Shown here one piece after another: positions 30,101-39,368 of a stretch of 64,000 bases of DNA. The notes beneath the pieces are model-generated. The model had not been told where the DNA came from. It did not search any database and saw only the letters and a list, made by a program, of their open reading frames with translations. Origin of the DNA: Yponomeuta sedellus (Eukaryota > Arthropoda > Insecta > Lepidoptera > Yponomeutidae); NCBI GenBank assembly GCA_934045075.1, contig OW203722.1:2387001-2451000 (forward strand), read 5' to 3'. The position numbers and the translations under genes were made by a program. Position 1 is the first letter of the stretch, and every line of letters begins with the position of its first letter.

Positions 30101-31592
30101 CCCTCCTAATAAAGTTCATTCGGGGAGAGTAACCATCGAAAAGAGTTTTGTTTCGCTTAGGCGGAGTAGCGTCTAAGTCAATCGGCGCAAGTTTATAAGT
30201 TGGTAGACAGGCTGACTTCGGATTCGTATTATCCTTCGCACCCTCCGGAATGTATGGTTCTGACGAAGTTATCGGTGTGGCTACATCACGCTCAGTAAAT
30301 GTGATAAAACCTTCTTGATAGAGTTCATATATTCTCTCCGGACTCTCTATGAACGACCAAGTAGCCTGGGGAAGATCCAGAATCATACCCGCCTGTTGGA
30401 GAAAACCAATTCCAAGGAGAGTACGGTTGTCCTTTGACTGTGGTAGCACAAGGAACGTGGTCTTCATAGTCTTTTCTTCTAACTTTACTACGACTTGGGT
30501 TGCCAACACTTGCTGTTTTTTGGGGATTCCATCTGCCAGAGTTATGCATACTTCTTCACTCAAGAACTTGTATCCTTTCTTCAGCAGGTAGCAATAGAGC
30601 TCGTACGAAGCTATGTTTGTCTTTGCGCAAGTATCCACAAAAGCTGTACCGTGGTGACCTCCGATCTCAATGAAGACTATTGGCCTGCATTTGGCCTCAT
30701 TCCTGATATTGAGTGCGCAGAACGCTATATCAGTTCTCGATTGCTGAGCCTTTGTGTTGCATGTGGTACAGTTGGTACGGTATACGCCTGGGGCTCCACA
30801 ACCAAAGCAAGAGAACTTAGGGGTGGAAGGTGAGGGTGCCTGGGTAACCTCACTTTTTACCATCAGTATTGTTGTTTTAGGCGCATCGCTGACACCTCCT
30901 TTTAGAACAGCTCTAGGCAGTTTTCGGCAAACTTCCATAGTGTGGCCAAAAGCTCTGCAGTTTCTGCAACGTTGTCTACCCAGGGCCTTCGCTGGCTGTC
31001 TCTCGTGGCCTTCACTGACAGTCTCAGAGTCTTCCTCTTGTAGATTTTGTTCTACTGCACGTGCCCGAGTGAGAAGTTCATCATAAGACTTAATTGAGCT
31101 ACGATCGATTCTCTTGCGAATTGCCACTCTCAGTTGACCAAACAACATGTCCAGTTGCTGTCCTTCAGTGTGCCCTGGTTTCGGTAGCTGGGCAAAAAGA
31201 GCCCTTTTCGCAGTCACAAACCTTTCTGTTGGTGTGTTCGTATCTTGTTTTACGCCTATTATGTCCTGGTATATTAGATAGGCGGGTCTTTTAGGTGAGA
31301 AAGCATGGCGCAGCCGTTCTTCGAATTGGGACCATGAAGTTATTTCCTCTTTCACTCCTTGCCACCAAGTGGCAGCTTCGTCTCGGAGGACTAGGGGCAA
31401 CCCTTGTAGCGCTTCACTATCGGCTATCTGCTCCAGCGATTTGAAAATCCCAGTAGCGGATAGGAAGGACTCTACAACTCCCGGGTCTCTACATCCATCA
31501 TAGTAGGCTTTACATGACGTAAATGAACTCTTCTTGTGCGAGACTGCGCTCAGCAGCTCCCTGAATTGGTCGGTGCTCAAATTTACGGTCAT
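27132..31592 (-). CDS. Gag-Pol polyprotein, Ty3/gypsy
   Basis: 1486 codons without interruption. Order: gag capsid-type region (about 30-190); zinc knuckle C209-C212-H217-C222; a second knuckle-like 'CFGCGAPGVYRTNC' near 260 lacking the His; aspartic protease region with D320-T321; reverse transcriptase (about 590-770) with YLDD at 733-736; RNase H ('CDASSYAIGAVL', near 860-985); integrase with an HHCC zinc region (about 1095-1140) and D1159, D1219, E1254 (35-residue D-E spacing). Residue 322 is Cys where the family protease motif normally has Gly. The fused gag-pol with no frameshift site and no env marks it as a retrotransposon. The ATG lies 82 bp inside the 5' LTR. Confidence 0.95.
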   Translation of the reverse strand: MTVNLSTDQFRELLSAVSHKKSSFTSCKAYYDGCRDPGVVESFLSATGIFKSLEQIADSEALQGLPLVLRDEAATWWQGVKEEITSWSQFEERLRHAFSPKRPAYLIYQDIIGVKQDTNTPTERFVTAKRALFAQLPKPGHTEGQQLDMLFGQLRVAIRKRIDRSSIKSYDELLTRARAVEQNLQEEDSETVSEGHERQPAKALGRQRCRNCRAFGHTMEVCRKLPRAVLKGGVSDAPKTTILMVKSEVTQAPSPSTPKFSCFGCGAPGVYRTNCTTCNTKAQQSRTDIAFCALNIRNEAKCRPIVFIEIGGHHGTAFVDTCAKTNIASYELYCYLLKKGYKFLSEEVCITLADGIPKKQQVLATQVVVKLEEKTMKTTFLVLPQSKDNRTLLGIGFLQQAGMILDLPQATWSFIESPERIYELYQEGFITFTERDVATPITSSEPYIPEGAKDNTNPKSACLPTYKLAPIDLDATPPKRNKTLFDGYSPRMNFIRRDAEINVHRYDSDLTPYEMSLFPDSREVETVDLHFNSIDIQASSLNEDQHKKLNRLLEENGEVFMSNGCPSTDTVHHIVTGDANPVSVPPYRLSPNRKEILRHEVEKMLKEGIIEPCSSPWAAPVVLVPKPDGSTRVCVDYRRLNAVTVPDSYPIPRIDDLLHEAKPTPYMTALDLKAGYWQIKVHEPDQEKTAFITPFGIFKFRRMPFGLRNAPATFQRLIDRFRVGLEDVKMLVYLDDLIIFSTTFEKHLTDLTSVFREIKKYNLTINKEKCRFCGPVMKYLGHYITPDGLQVDPDKIRAITSLKAPTNLKHLLSFLQTCSWYRRFIEDFSAIAEPLTKLTKKKEVWSWGNEQENAYAELKKRLTTAPVLRQADATRPFIIKCDASSYAIGAVLVQGEKNDEHPVEYASRLLTKAERNYTTTEREALAAVWAVNKFRGYIEGLPVTIVTDHQALKWLMSLKSPSGRLARWALQLQAYDLTIEYIPGRINVVADTLSRPPCTAENCCGVCTLTVDMPTKSPAEVREEQMKDETITKVISALESNNRENASYWSNKGYILNNGLLYRYNPAEELEEAQIVVPEQEWAKVLAAYHDDPLAGHYGVDKTYRRIASRYYWKGMRRHIEGYVKNCVPCQRYKPSNMKPAGLLQTTAINQRFETVAFDLFGPLPLTQSGKQWILIVEDIATGWVELFSMGQATAQDCATVLLNDVFLRYGIPRRLISDNGSQFVTSIMQCLTYCLGIEHDFTPYYHPQANPVERKNRDLKTQLAILVGNDHQTWEEKIPSVRFAMNTANSLATGYSPAYLTFGRELRTPGDISNDFRQIVLSENFIPEVTPKLLSLHDTFEKAREIREDKEERRKESNDKHRREDPDYEVGDFVLVSTHAISKSAKGRSAKFATRRDGPHVITERCGANSYKVANIDQPDTPMGIFHTSALTRFQGNHDDTPEPVQPLRKRGRPKKTPLVQQEAQAPATKGQRGRPRKKIENPYP

Positions 31593-31654
31593 CGTCTCGT
31601 TTTCAGATTCCTCTTTAACCTGTTTGTTCTTCCTTCGTACAGTTATGTAGTTGC

Positions 31655-31672
31655 CCTCAACGTTGTGCGCCA
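31655..31672 (-). promoter_or_regulatory. Primer binding site
   Basis: On the minus strand TGGCGCACAACGTTGAGG starts one base downstream of the 5' LTR. TGG is expected for pairing with the CCA of a tRNA 3' end. The tRNA species was not determined. Confidence 0.65.
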
Positions 31673-31673
31673 G

Positions 31674-32016
31674 TGTGGCGAAGGTAGAATCAACGTGGAA
31701 AATTAAGGAAAATCTGATAATTACTGCGCTGACGTGTATTTTTGAAAACCGAATTCTACAAGGGAAAGTCCTATAGCGGCCGCCTCAGACCGCCGGAGCG
31801 ATGCTGAAGGGTTATTCACGCCTTACAATACAATTATTAGTTCCGTAAAGGCCCGTGCCGTCCCAAGGTAGGAAGCAGCACGTTCGCTTAGTAAAAATTG
31901 CTTACAACCTTTTGACAGGCGGAGATTATATATTCGGCGTCCGGATATAACCGTACCGCGATGCACAACTAGCAATCGCCATCTAGTGAGCGGTAGTGGT
32001 AAACGTGGTTGTTACA
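31674..32016 (-). repeat. 5' LTR of the gypsy element
   Basis: Upstream LTR for minus-strand transcription, 343 bp. It reads the same as the 3' LTR base for base, as far as I could compare by eye. Confidence 0.95.
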
Positions 32017-32136
32017 CTCCTATAATATATTATTTAGTGGCACTACCCCTTCCACCGTCCGTGGGTTAGCTGGAAGAAAATACTATCTAGTATTAAGCTT
32101 GCCTTTGTACAAATTTGTTTTAGTGCAATAAAGGAT

Positions 32137-32278
32137 TTTCATTGATTGATTAATTAATTCATTCATTAATTCGTTCGTTCGTTCGTTCGTTCGTTCGTTC
32201 GTTCGTTCGTTCGTTCGTTCGTTCGTTCGTTCGTTCGTTCGTTCGTTCGTTCGTTCGTTCGTTCGTTCGTTCGCTCGC

Positions 32279-32329
<51 letters not shown>

Positions 32330-32640
32330 CTCACTCACTCACTCACTCACTCACTCACTCACTCACTCACTCACTCACTCACTCACTCACTCACTCACTC
32401 ACTCACTCACTCACTCACTCACTCACTCACTCACTCACTCACTCACTCACTCACTCAATCACTCACTCACTCACTCACTCACTCACTCACTCACTCACTC
32501 ACTCACTCACTCACTCACTCACTCACTCACTCACTCACTCACTCACTCACTCACTCACTCACTCACTCACTCACTCATTCATTCATTCATTCGATCGTTC
32601 GCTCGTTCGCTCGCTCGCTCACTCACTCACCCATTCACCT
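32137..32640. repeat. Compound tetranucleotide microsatellite, about 0.5 kb
   Basis: Successive blocks: ATTGATTAATTC, (TTCG)n to about 32272, CTCG, (AATC)n about 32280-32328, (ACTC)n about 32330-32575, (ATTC)n, then (GCTC/GTTC) and ACTC again. Adjacent blocks differ by one base per unit. It generates a meaningless NERT-repeat frame on the minus strand. Confidence 0.97.
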
Positions 32641-33030
32641 TTGTACTACCGCCGCTTATTTTGCCAACGTTCTCGAAATAATCCTGTTGGTATTTGTGCC
32701 CCTACTGTACACGAGTCTGAAGACGTGCGCATGTTTCACCGAAGTAGCCGTCTGCCGTCTGCCCGCTCGCTCTTTGAATGGCTAAATAACTCGAATACTT
32801 TGAGAATAGCATGATTAATTCATTGCTCTGTTATTTGTTGCATTCGTGAAATGCTTGCGCTTCGGTAATGTTTCTTGATTTGCCTTGAACATTTGTTTGC
32901 TGTCCACTCGAGCCTTCAATTATCTGAGCGTTTGCGGTACTCACGTATCTCAGAAGTTGAATTTGCCCATCCTTGGCTTAAGCCGCTTCGGGATGCTAAC
33001 TTAGCCACCAATGGGGAAAAAATCATAACC
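32641..33030. other. No recognisable feature
   Basis: Moderately GC-rich in its first third, with no open frame or second copy identified. Confidence 0.4.
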
Positions 33031-33425
33031 TGGCACGGATAGCCAGAGTACGCGGGTTCGAATCCCGGGGTTCTTCCACGTAGTCAAACTATTTTGTCAA
33101 ACTGATTTGACCACGTGGAAAATTCGTTCCTCGTGGTCAAATTAAAGTAATGAACCTTCCTGTATAAGATTCTAAATTCTAAAAAGTACAGTCAAACCAT
33201 AGTCAAAACTATTTTGTCAAACTGATTTAACCACGTGGAATCATCTTTCCGCATAGTCAAATTAGTAAAATGCCCTTATTCCGTACCGACCAACTAAACG
33301 AATCAACTAGTTGTTCCGATCGAAACTCAATAGGTGGTTTTATTCCTGTCAGACTTCTTAAATGAACTATATTAAGCGGCATGGGTGGAATTTTTAGCCT
33401 CTAAATAGATTTTTAAAATCATAAC
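33031..33425 (+). repeat. SINE family A fragments flanking a duplicated inverted-repeat block
   Basis: A family A head (ACGCGGGTTCGAATCCCGG, about 33050) and tail (GGTGGAATTTTTAGCCTCTA, 33386) are separated by about 300 bp. The gap holds two copies of 'CAAACTATTTTGTCAAACTG' or close to it (33085, 33206). The first is bounded by TTCCACGTAGTCAAA and its near complement TTTGACCACGTGGAA. This looks like an insertion into a SINE, though ends were not fixed. Confidence 0.55.
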
Positions 33426-33711
33426 CTGCTTAAAGTACGTTTTTATCTATAAGTGAACGAGAGAAATCTTAACAACTGAGATAACAATTTTATGTAATGT
33501 TATTTCGTTTTAGCTGTCTGCAATAAAGAATAAAGAAACAATTTTTAGAACCTACAGTCTAGGACCTAAGATCAGCAGCCTAGAGCTTTTTAGCCAAGAA
33601 CCATTTTTGGCGGGAATTGATTATAGTCCTTGCTTGTTAGGTTTACACTGTAGGCTCTAAAATTGTGGTCGCAGTTGTTAATATTTCTCATGTTCACTGT
33701 TGGATCAAAAA

Positions 33712-34600
33712 CGTATAATAAAAATAAAAAAAACTATCAGTAAGCACTCTGTAGTGTCTTAAAAAAATCACGACGCTCCAACTATTCACTATTTAAAAAT
33801 GTTACCTATTACAATTCAGAGTTCGTATAATAAAAATAAAAAAACTATCAGTTAGCACTCTGTAGTGTCTTAAAAAAGTCGCGACTCTCCAACTATTCAC
33901 TATTTAAAAATGTTACCTATTACAGTTCAGAGTTCGTATAATAAAAATAGAAAAACTATCAGTTAGCACTCTGTAGTGTCTTAAAAAAGTCGCGACGCTC
34001 AAACTATTCACTATTTAAAAATGTTACCTATTACAGTTCAGAGTTCGAATAATAAAAATAAAAAAAACTATCAGTTAGCACTCTGTAGTGTCTTAAAAAA
34101 GTCGCGACGCTCCAACTATTCACTATTTAAAAATGTTACCTATTACAGTTCAGAGTTCGTATAATAAAAATAAAAAAAACTATCAGTTAGCACTCTGTAG
34201 TGTCTTAAAAAAGTCGCGACGCTCCAACTAATCACTATTTAAAAATGTTACCTGTTACAGTTCAGAGTTCGTATAATAAAAATAAAAAAAACTATCAGTT
34301 AGCACTCTGTAGTGTCTTAAAAAAGTCGCGACTCTCCAACTATTCACTATTTAAAAATGTTACCTATTACAGTTCAGAGTTCGTATAATAAAAATAAAAC
34401 TATCAGTTAGCACTCTGTAGTGTCTTAAAAAAGTCGCGACGCTCCAACTATTCACTATTTAAAAATGTTACCTATTACAGTTCAGAGTTCGTATAATAAA
34501 AATAAAAAAAACTATCAGTTAGCTCTCTGTAGTGTCTTAAAAAAGTCACGACGCTCCAACTATTCACTATTTAAAAATGTTACCTATTTCAGTTCAGATT
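33712..34600. repeat. 111-bp minisatellite, eight units
   Basis: CGTATAATAAAAATAAAA recurs at 33712, 33824, 33935, 34046, 34159, 34270, 34382 and 34490. Units differ mainly in A-run length and a few substitutions. Each unit contains GCACTCTGTAGTGTC. It is not CRISPR-like: there is no unique spacer. Confidence 0.93.
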
Positions 34601-35235
34601 TGTAACTGTTTCCATGATACATGTAAAAATATGTAAAGGATGGATGAATGTGAGTACACCTATTAAGCAAATCTATTCTAAATAGCAACTGTTACTGCTA
34701 AACGTGTAACCTATGTCTATGCTCATAATAAATATTCTTATTCTTATCCTAATATATTAATTGTAAAATGCAGGTATTTTAACGCCAGAAAACAATGGAC
34801 TCGTGCTATCGCACTACCCACGCTGATTCAAGTTTGCTTAGCGTAGTATCTGTACCTAAAAGAATAACATTTGATCAGGATATTTCTAAACAAAAGGACC
34901 TGTCTATTCCTTACCAGTAGTATAAAACCCACAAATCACCGCAGCGGTGTGGCAACAAAGAGTCGTCGTAAAGCAACTAAAGGCGTAACCACACCAGGCG
35001 AAGAGGGACACGCAGTAGATTACCTCGTAGAGGCTGTCAGTCGGGAACGAATAGTTGCACCCCCTCGTCTGCAACGCAACCTAGACAATGACAGAAGGTT
35101 TACTACAGGGATACCTAATCGGCAGCTTATGTATGAAAATTATGTCAAACCGCCATTTTTATTCCTCAAATAAAAGTTATTTGACTAATGAAAAATCAGC
35201 CCTTAACCAATTAAATCTTCTGATCTTTTAAATCG
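34601..35235. other. No supported gene
   Basis: An open frame at 34871-35173 contains a run of moderately GC-rich sequence but no recognisable domain or splice-bounded structure. Confidence 0.35.
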
Positions 35236-35400
35236 ACTTTAAAAACTGGCCAAGGACGAGTCGGACTTGGGCAGGAAGGGTTCCGTATCGTGATTAATTT
35301 CATTATTTTTGAAGTCAATATACAACTAAATATTCTGTGAATATTTCAAGTCTCTACATCTTGCGGTTATTATATCGAGCAAATAACGCCAAAAAATCAC
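35236..35400 (+). repeat. Dispersed lepidopteran repeat
   Basis: 'ACTGGCCAAGGACGAGTCGG' and 'AAGGGTTCCGTATCG' followed by 'AATATTCTGTGAATATTTCA'. An inverted relative is at 52720-52885. The GGCCAAG-GAGTCGGAC head is a motif I recognise as common in Lepidoptera. Confidence 0.65.
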
Positions 35401-35665
35401 GTTTTTTTTATAGTTATTAAGTAGCATGTGTGACATTAAAATAGTATTTACGTAATAATGTTTGAGAATACAATATAATTATAATAAAATGTCTTAGGCT
35501 TAAATTTATAAAGGCCTCCTATAATTTATAAGGTTTCGTGCCCTGCGTGCAAAGATCCATTTTTTAGGTGTGTCATCTATATATACTTGTGGAATGCAAT
35601 AAATCATTAAGTTTTGAGTACAGTCTGTTAGCTTTTAGAATATACCTCGGGCTAGAGCCCGAGTT

Positions 35666-36315
35666 CCTCTCGGCACTTTAAGTCTTATTACCGGAATGTC
35701 CAGTCGGTCCATTAGGTCTATTTCCCTAAATGCCGACTTCCTTGATAGTCCACTTCCATGAACGTCCATTACCTGGTAGTCCACTTCCCTAAATGCCTCT
35801 CGGCACTTTAAGTCTTATTACCGGAATGTCCAGTCGGTCCATTAGGTCTATGTCCCTAAATGTCGACTTCAACAATGTCATTCTGATATCTGTCATTATA
35901 TAATTCATAATTTTAAACAGTACCACTTCAAAGATAAAAAGAGGTTGCGCTATCAAAGTAGGTAGCGTAAAAAGTACGACATACCGCTCCAAATCTGAGA
36001 ATTTAGTCCTGGTTTCTGTTAGCATTGTGAGACCGTGGCTCAAACATGTATGTTGAGAGAAGTGGATAGTGGACTCACAGGCAAGTGGACTCACAGGCAA
36101 GTGGACTATCAGGGAATGGACGTTTAAGGAAATAGACTTAATGAACCGACTTGACATTCCGGTAATTAGACGTAAAGTGCCGAGGCGTTCAGGGAAGTGG
36201 ACCTTTAGGGTATTGGCCTCACAGGGAAGTGGACTATCAGGGAATAGACGCCCAGGGAAATAGACCTAATGGACCGACTGGACATTCCGGTAATAAGACT
36301 TAAAGTGCCGAGAGG
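35666..36315. mobile_element. Fold-back transposable element with 8-bp target duplication
   Basis: Left end CCTCTCGGCACTTTAAGTCT and right end its exact complement. Terminal homology runs about 62 bp without mismatch. CCCGAGTT flanks both sides (35658-35665, 36316-36323), an 8-bp duplication as in hAT elements. Inside each arm the terminal block is repeated (left again at about 35795; right again at about 36135-36185) with short AGTCCACTTCCCT-type units, giving a fold-back structure. No transposase. Confidence 0.88.
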
Positions 36316-36404
36316 CCCGAGTTTTCGCCGAAAGCACACGAGTGTAATACTACTTACTGCTCTGTGTAAAACTTTTCTTCAGTATTTTGAAAAGTTATGT
36401 ATTC

Positions 36405-36640
36405 AAGCTGCCCATTATGCCTCTGACATGGCTTAACGACTGCCGTTACATGACAACCCACACCAACGGTTTAACGTGCCTTGCGAAGCACGGAACCGCT
36501 CGGAAACATGCCAGTAGCGTTAGTCATAGACCGTCGCCCATCTATGCACTGATCGTGCTCTATGTTGCTTAACCTTTGTGACCATTTAAGATCACTCAGG
36601 CAGCCGGGGCTACCAACGATTCCCTTGCAAAGCAGCGAGG
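36405..36640 (-). repeat. SINE family C subfamily, minus strand
   Basis: 'GACATGGCTTAACGACTGCC' and 'CGTGCCTTGCGAAGCACGGA', followed by 'CTAGCGTTAGTCATAGACCG'-like sequence and 'TCTCAGGCAGCCGGGGCTAC'-like sequence shared with 19785-19965 rather than with 55008-55373. It may have a different head from the 5S-type members. Confidence 0.7.
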
Positions 36641-36711
36641 TAACGGCGCCAGCGTAGTGGGACCTTTTGGTTTGTATGTCCCAGGGTGGCTTATTCTTTT
36701 TTTATTGTCCT

Positions 36712-36805
36712 TAGCACGGGTTAGTGCATTAAAAATAATATAGTCATGTGGGTACAGCGATATCATTCCGATGTAAAACCTAACTGAAAAGTAGGTACTC
36801 GGGCA
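36712..36805 (+). repeat. SINE family A fragment
   Basis: 'TTGTCCTTAGCACGGGTTAG' and 'GTACAGCGATATCATTCCGA' match, inverted, the segment at 4060-4160. Confidence 0.65.
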
Positions 36806-37212
36806 AATTTATAAATAGCAAATAAACCTTATCTTATTGCAATATAATCGGTGTTTCCGAAAGTAGCCGAGGTATATTCTAAAACTAACAGACTGTAACA
36901 AACTCTCACTTCTGTTCGAGCGGTTCCTCTGTGAGTATCTATGTTGCGCTGCAGCCTTAATAGTAAAACATGGCCTCATCCTACTGTACAGCACTCTTTA
37001 CTATTGCCCCTTTATCACTGCGGTAAGGAACGTTTGTTTTGTGGACACTCTTTGCAGGCTGTTGGCCTTGTAAGAGAAAATAAGGTAAGGTAAATGTGAT
37101 GGAAATTAATTTAGGTAGGTACCAATACTTCCAGATGCATCATCCTCTTTTAATATATTATACTAGCTGGTGCCCGCGACTTCGTCTGCGACACTTTATC
37201 GACATTCATAAA

Positions 37213-37425
37213 TTGACGGCCTCTGCGGCGCAGCGGTAGCGCATCTGCCTACCATGCAAGGGGTCCCGGGTTCGATTCCCGGCTGGGGAAAAAAAAAACT
37301 AGGTCTTGGATGTTTTTTGTGATGTCGTTGTTTCTGGTTATCACGACACAGGGTATCCTAGTGTGGGGCCGGAAGCAATGTATGTTCTTGTATGTAACTG
37401 TTATGTTATAAGTCGTTGCATGCAC
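37213..37425 (+). repeat. SINE family B
   Basis: Head CGCAGCGGTAGCGCATCTG with B box GGGTTCGATTCCCGG (about 37268) and the full body. It is preceded at 37164-37195 by the dispersed-repeat motif 'CTGGTGCCCGCGACTTCGTC'. Confidence 0.88.
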
Positions 37426-37429
37426 GCAC

Positions 37430-38280
37430 GCCGGTTCCGGGTACTTTTTATCTTACCCTTTGCTAATACGTCCCATTGAAATAAAGTTAATAATAGTAAT
37501 AAAAGCTTTATTTTCAAAAAAGGGTTTACATGTTAGAAGTCTTGTGCTAGCCTGTTTTTTGTGTTTTAACAATTTGTGAGCGAGTGCTGCTGAATTAGAC
37601 GAATAGTCTGTTTCAGCATTAAGTTTCCTTTTTTTCGTGTTCCAAAATCGTGTAGAATTATGTACAGCGATTGCAACAATAGTATTTTTTTTTTGTAATG
37701 AGGTCTAAAACTGAAAGCACATTGTAGTTGAGTGCTATTTGAGCACTGTTCAGTGTTCTTAAAAATTGCAATCTTGTATTGTTGTTTGGTCTAGAGGTCA
37801 CAGCTGTTTTCTTCAACACTTTGTGTAGAGTTCATATAAAAAAGTGGAGTACAAGCATTCCACTATTCTCTACGAAGAACTTTCTGCCACAGATTTCTTC
37901 CTTTAGATTCCTTGGGAAATAAATAAATTCGCGTATTTTTGCAATCAACGGATAAACAAAGATAATATTATTCATACAAAAAAAAAAAACAGTTTGGGGA
38001 ACTGTAAAATTTATGATTAAACGAACTTGCCTGTACGTGAAGTTCTATCATAATTATACGAAATGCTTCGTTCTCGAGATTAGTAACCTGAAATAAACTG
38101 AATAATATATGTAGTAACACGCAAGTGACACCACCCATGCACTAAGTTAGGAGAATTATAATATTTTCCCGATCCCGTTCAGAAACGTTTAATGTGGGTA
38201 CGCCGCACGTCTCTGGCTCGGTATTGTCATTAAGTTTATTAGGCAGTTTGTAAGCCCATTGGAAAATATATAAAAGAGCA
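37430..38280. other. No recognisable feature
   Basis: AT-rich, with poly(T)/poly(A) runs. No gene supported. Confidence 0.4.
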
Positions 38281-38290
38281 TGCAATTTCA

Positions 38291-38505
38291 TGTCGACCTC
38301 TGTGGTAGCGTAACGGTAGCGCGTCTGCCTACCATGCAAGAGGTCCCGGGTTCGAATACCGGCTGGGGACAAGAAAGCCCAGGTCTTGGATGTTTACATG
38401 TTTGTGATGTCGTTGTTTCTGGTTCCCACGACACAGGGTATCCTAGTGTGGGGCCAGACGCAATGTATGTGCTTATATGTGAATGTTATGTTAAGTTATT
38501 TATTC
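38291..38505 (+). repeat. SINE family B
   Basis: Head GTAGCGTAACGGTAGCGCGT, B box GGGTTCGAATACCGG (one change from canonical), full body and ATGTTATGTTAAG tail. Confidence 0.88.
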
Positions 38506-38924
38506 ATAAAGTTGACGTAAAGTTGTGACATAGCTTCTGTAATAGTCTAAAGTATCATTTAAAAGCTAAAATCGTTACCAATACGAAGTTACTCGCGGCT
38601 GCAGGCACGCGTATCTGCGGGCCTCGTAACTAAAACTTTTTTCATTACCGTCCGTATACAAAAGCTTATTGAAAATAAAATGTCTCGGCCTACCCTCTGT
38701 TTTATTGTAAATTAGTTTTTGTTCCACAAAACTGCTCTAAAGTTGAGGCATTAGATTACTTTTTGGCTGTTGGAGCTGACTTTTTCGAACAATTTTTTTT
38801 CAATGCATCCTCAGAGAGAGATTGAGCTGGTAAAAGTGAAATAGTGTTTTAGTAAAAAATATTTAAAAGTGTTCGGTACACCAGTGAGCAAATCATACTA
38901 ATTATTGACATGACTATTGAATTA

Positions 38925-39070
38925 ATGAAATGAAAATGAAAAGTTTTTATTCAAAGTAGCGCAGAAGCTGCGGCTTAATGAACGTAACAATTCAAACTTG
39001 GTGTCCATTTCAAAATCTAGATCATTTTGGAGAAAAAAATGGACAAAAAAACTTAGTCTTTTCAATAGAT
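38925..39070 (-). mobile_element. LINE 3'-end fragment
   Basis: Second minus-strand copy of the 3' end of the LINE at 4873-6958: ATGAAATGAAAATGAAAAG tail, 'AAAGTAGCGCAGAAGCTGCG', 'TCCATTTCAAAATCTAGATC'. Confidence 0.85.
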
Positions 39071-39089
39071 AGAGAGAATATTTGTCGAT

Positions 39090-39200
39090 AGATAAGCGCT
39101 CGTGGCCTAGCCAAACCGAGTAATTAGAATCAATCACTCGAGTTAACCAACAACATGCGCGGTCAGGTGCAGGATAGGTGACCGTCTCGTGACTACTGTA
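39090..39200 (+). repeat. SINE family C, 5S-like head only
   Basis: 'CGCTCGTGGCCTAGCCAAAC' and 'GCGCGGTCAGGTGCAGGATA' followed by GGTGACCGTCTCGTGAC match the head of 55008-55373. The GGTCAG...GGAT-GG-GACCG series parallels the internal control region of 5S rRNA. Confidence 0.75.
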
Positions 39201-39260
39201 TGCGTCTTTTCAAAGTCCAAAATTATTGGACATGGGTAGTGGAGACTAGGAGGAGGAAGG

Positions 39261-39368
39261 TACCTGGAGTTCTTCGACAGCTCGGCTCTGCAGCTGGACG
39301 CGGAAGCCGGTCCGGACCTGTACTCTTCTTGTTACTTTCCAGAGTTAAATTGTTTTAAGATGTCTTAG
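39261..39368 (+). CDS. Candidate terminal coding exon
   Basis: A GC-rich stretch reads 'YLEFFDSSALQLDAEAGPDL' then 'YSSCYFPELNCFKMS' and stops with TAG (39366-39368). Codon choice is protein-like while the surroundings are AT-rich repeats. Candidate acceptors are the AGs at 39249, 39256 and 39259, but the upstream pyrimidine tract is weak. An AATAAA lies about 215 bp downstream (39582). I recognise no family. It may be the last exon of a gene with long introns, or a chance open frame. Confidence 0.33.
   Translation, partial: YLEFFDSSALQLDAEAGPDLYSSCYFPELNCFKMS

Larger units (their letters stand above)
26736..32016 (-). mobile_element. Ty3/gypsy LTR retrotransposon, structurally complete
   Basis: Two 343-bp LTRs (26736-27078 and 31674-32016) bracket a single gag-pol frame on the minus strand. 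Read on that strand the LTR runs TGTAACAACC to CGCCACA (TG...CA). Flanks give a 4-bp duplication CTCC (26732-26735, 32017-32020). A primer-binding-site-like TGGCGCACAACG starts one base after the 5' LTR. A purine tract precedes the 3' LTR. I saw no difference between the LTRs, which points to very recent insertion. There is no envelope frame: only about 50 bp separate the pol stop from the 3' LTR. Confidence 0.96.

Noticed and set aside
32083..32286. NERT-repeat protein on the minus strand
   Set aside because: It is a direct translation of the TTCG microsatellite.
34871..35173. 100-codon open frame
   Set aside because: No recognisable domain, no supporting splice sites and no sign of codon bias strong enough to call a gene.
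35789..36157. 122-codon minus-strand frame
   Set aside because: It runs through the inverted arms of the fold-back element and reflects repeat sequence only.
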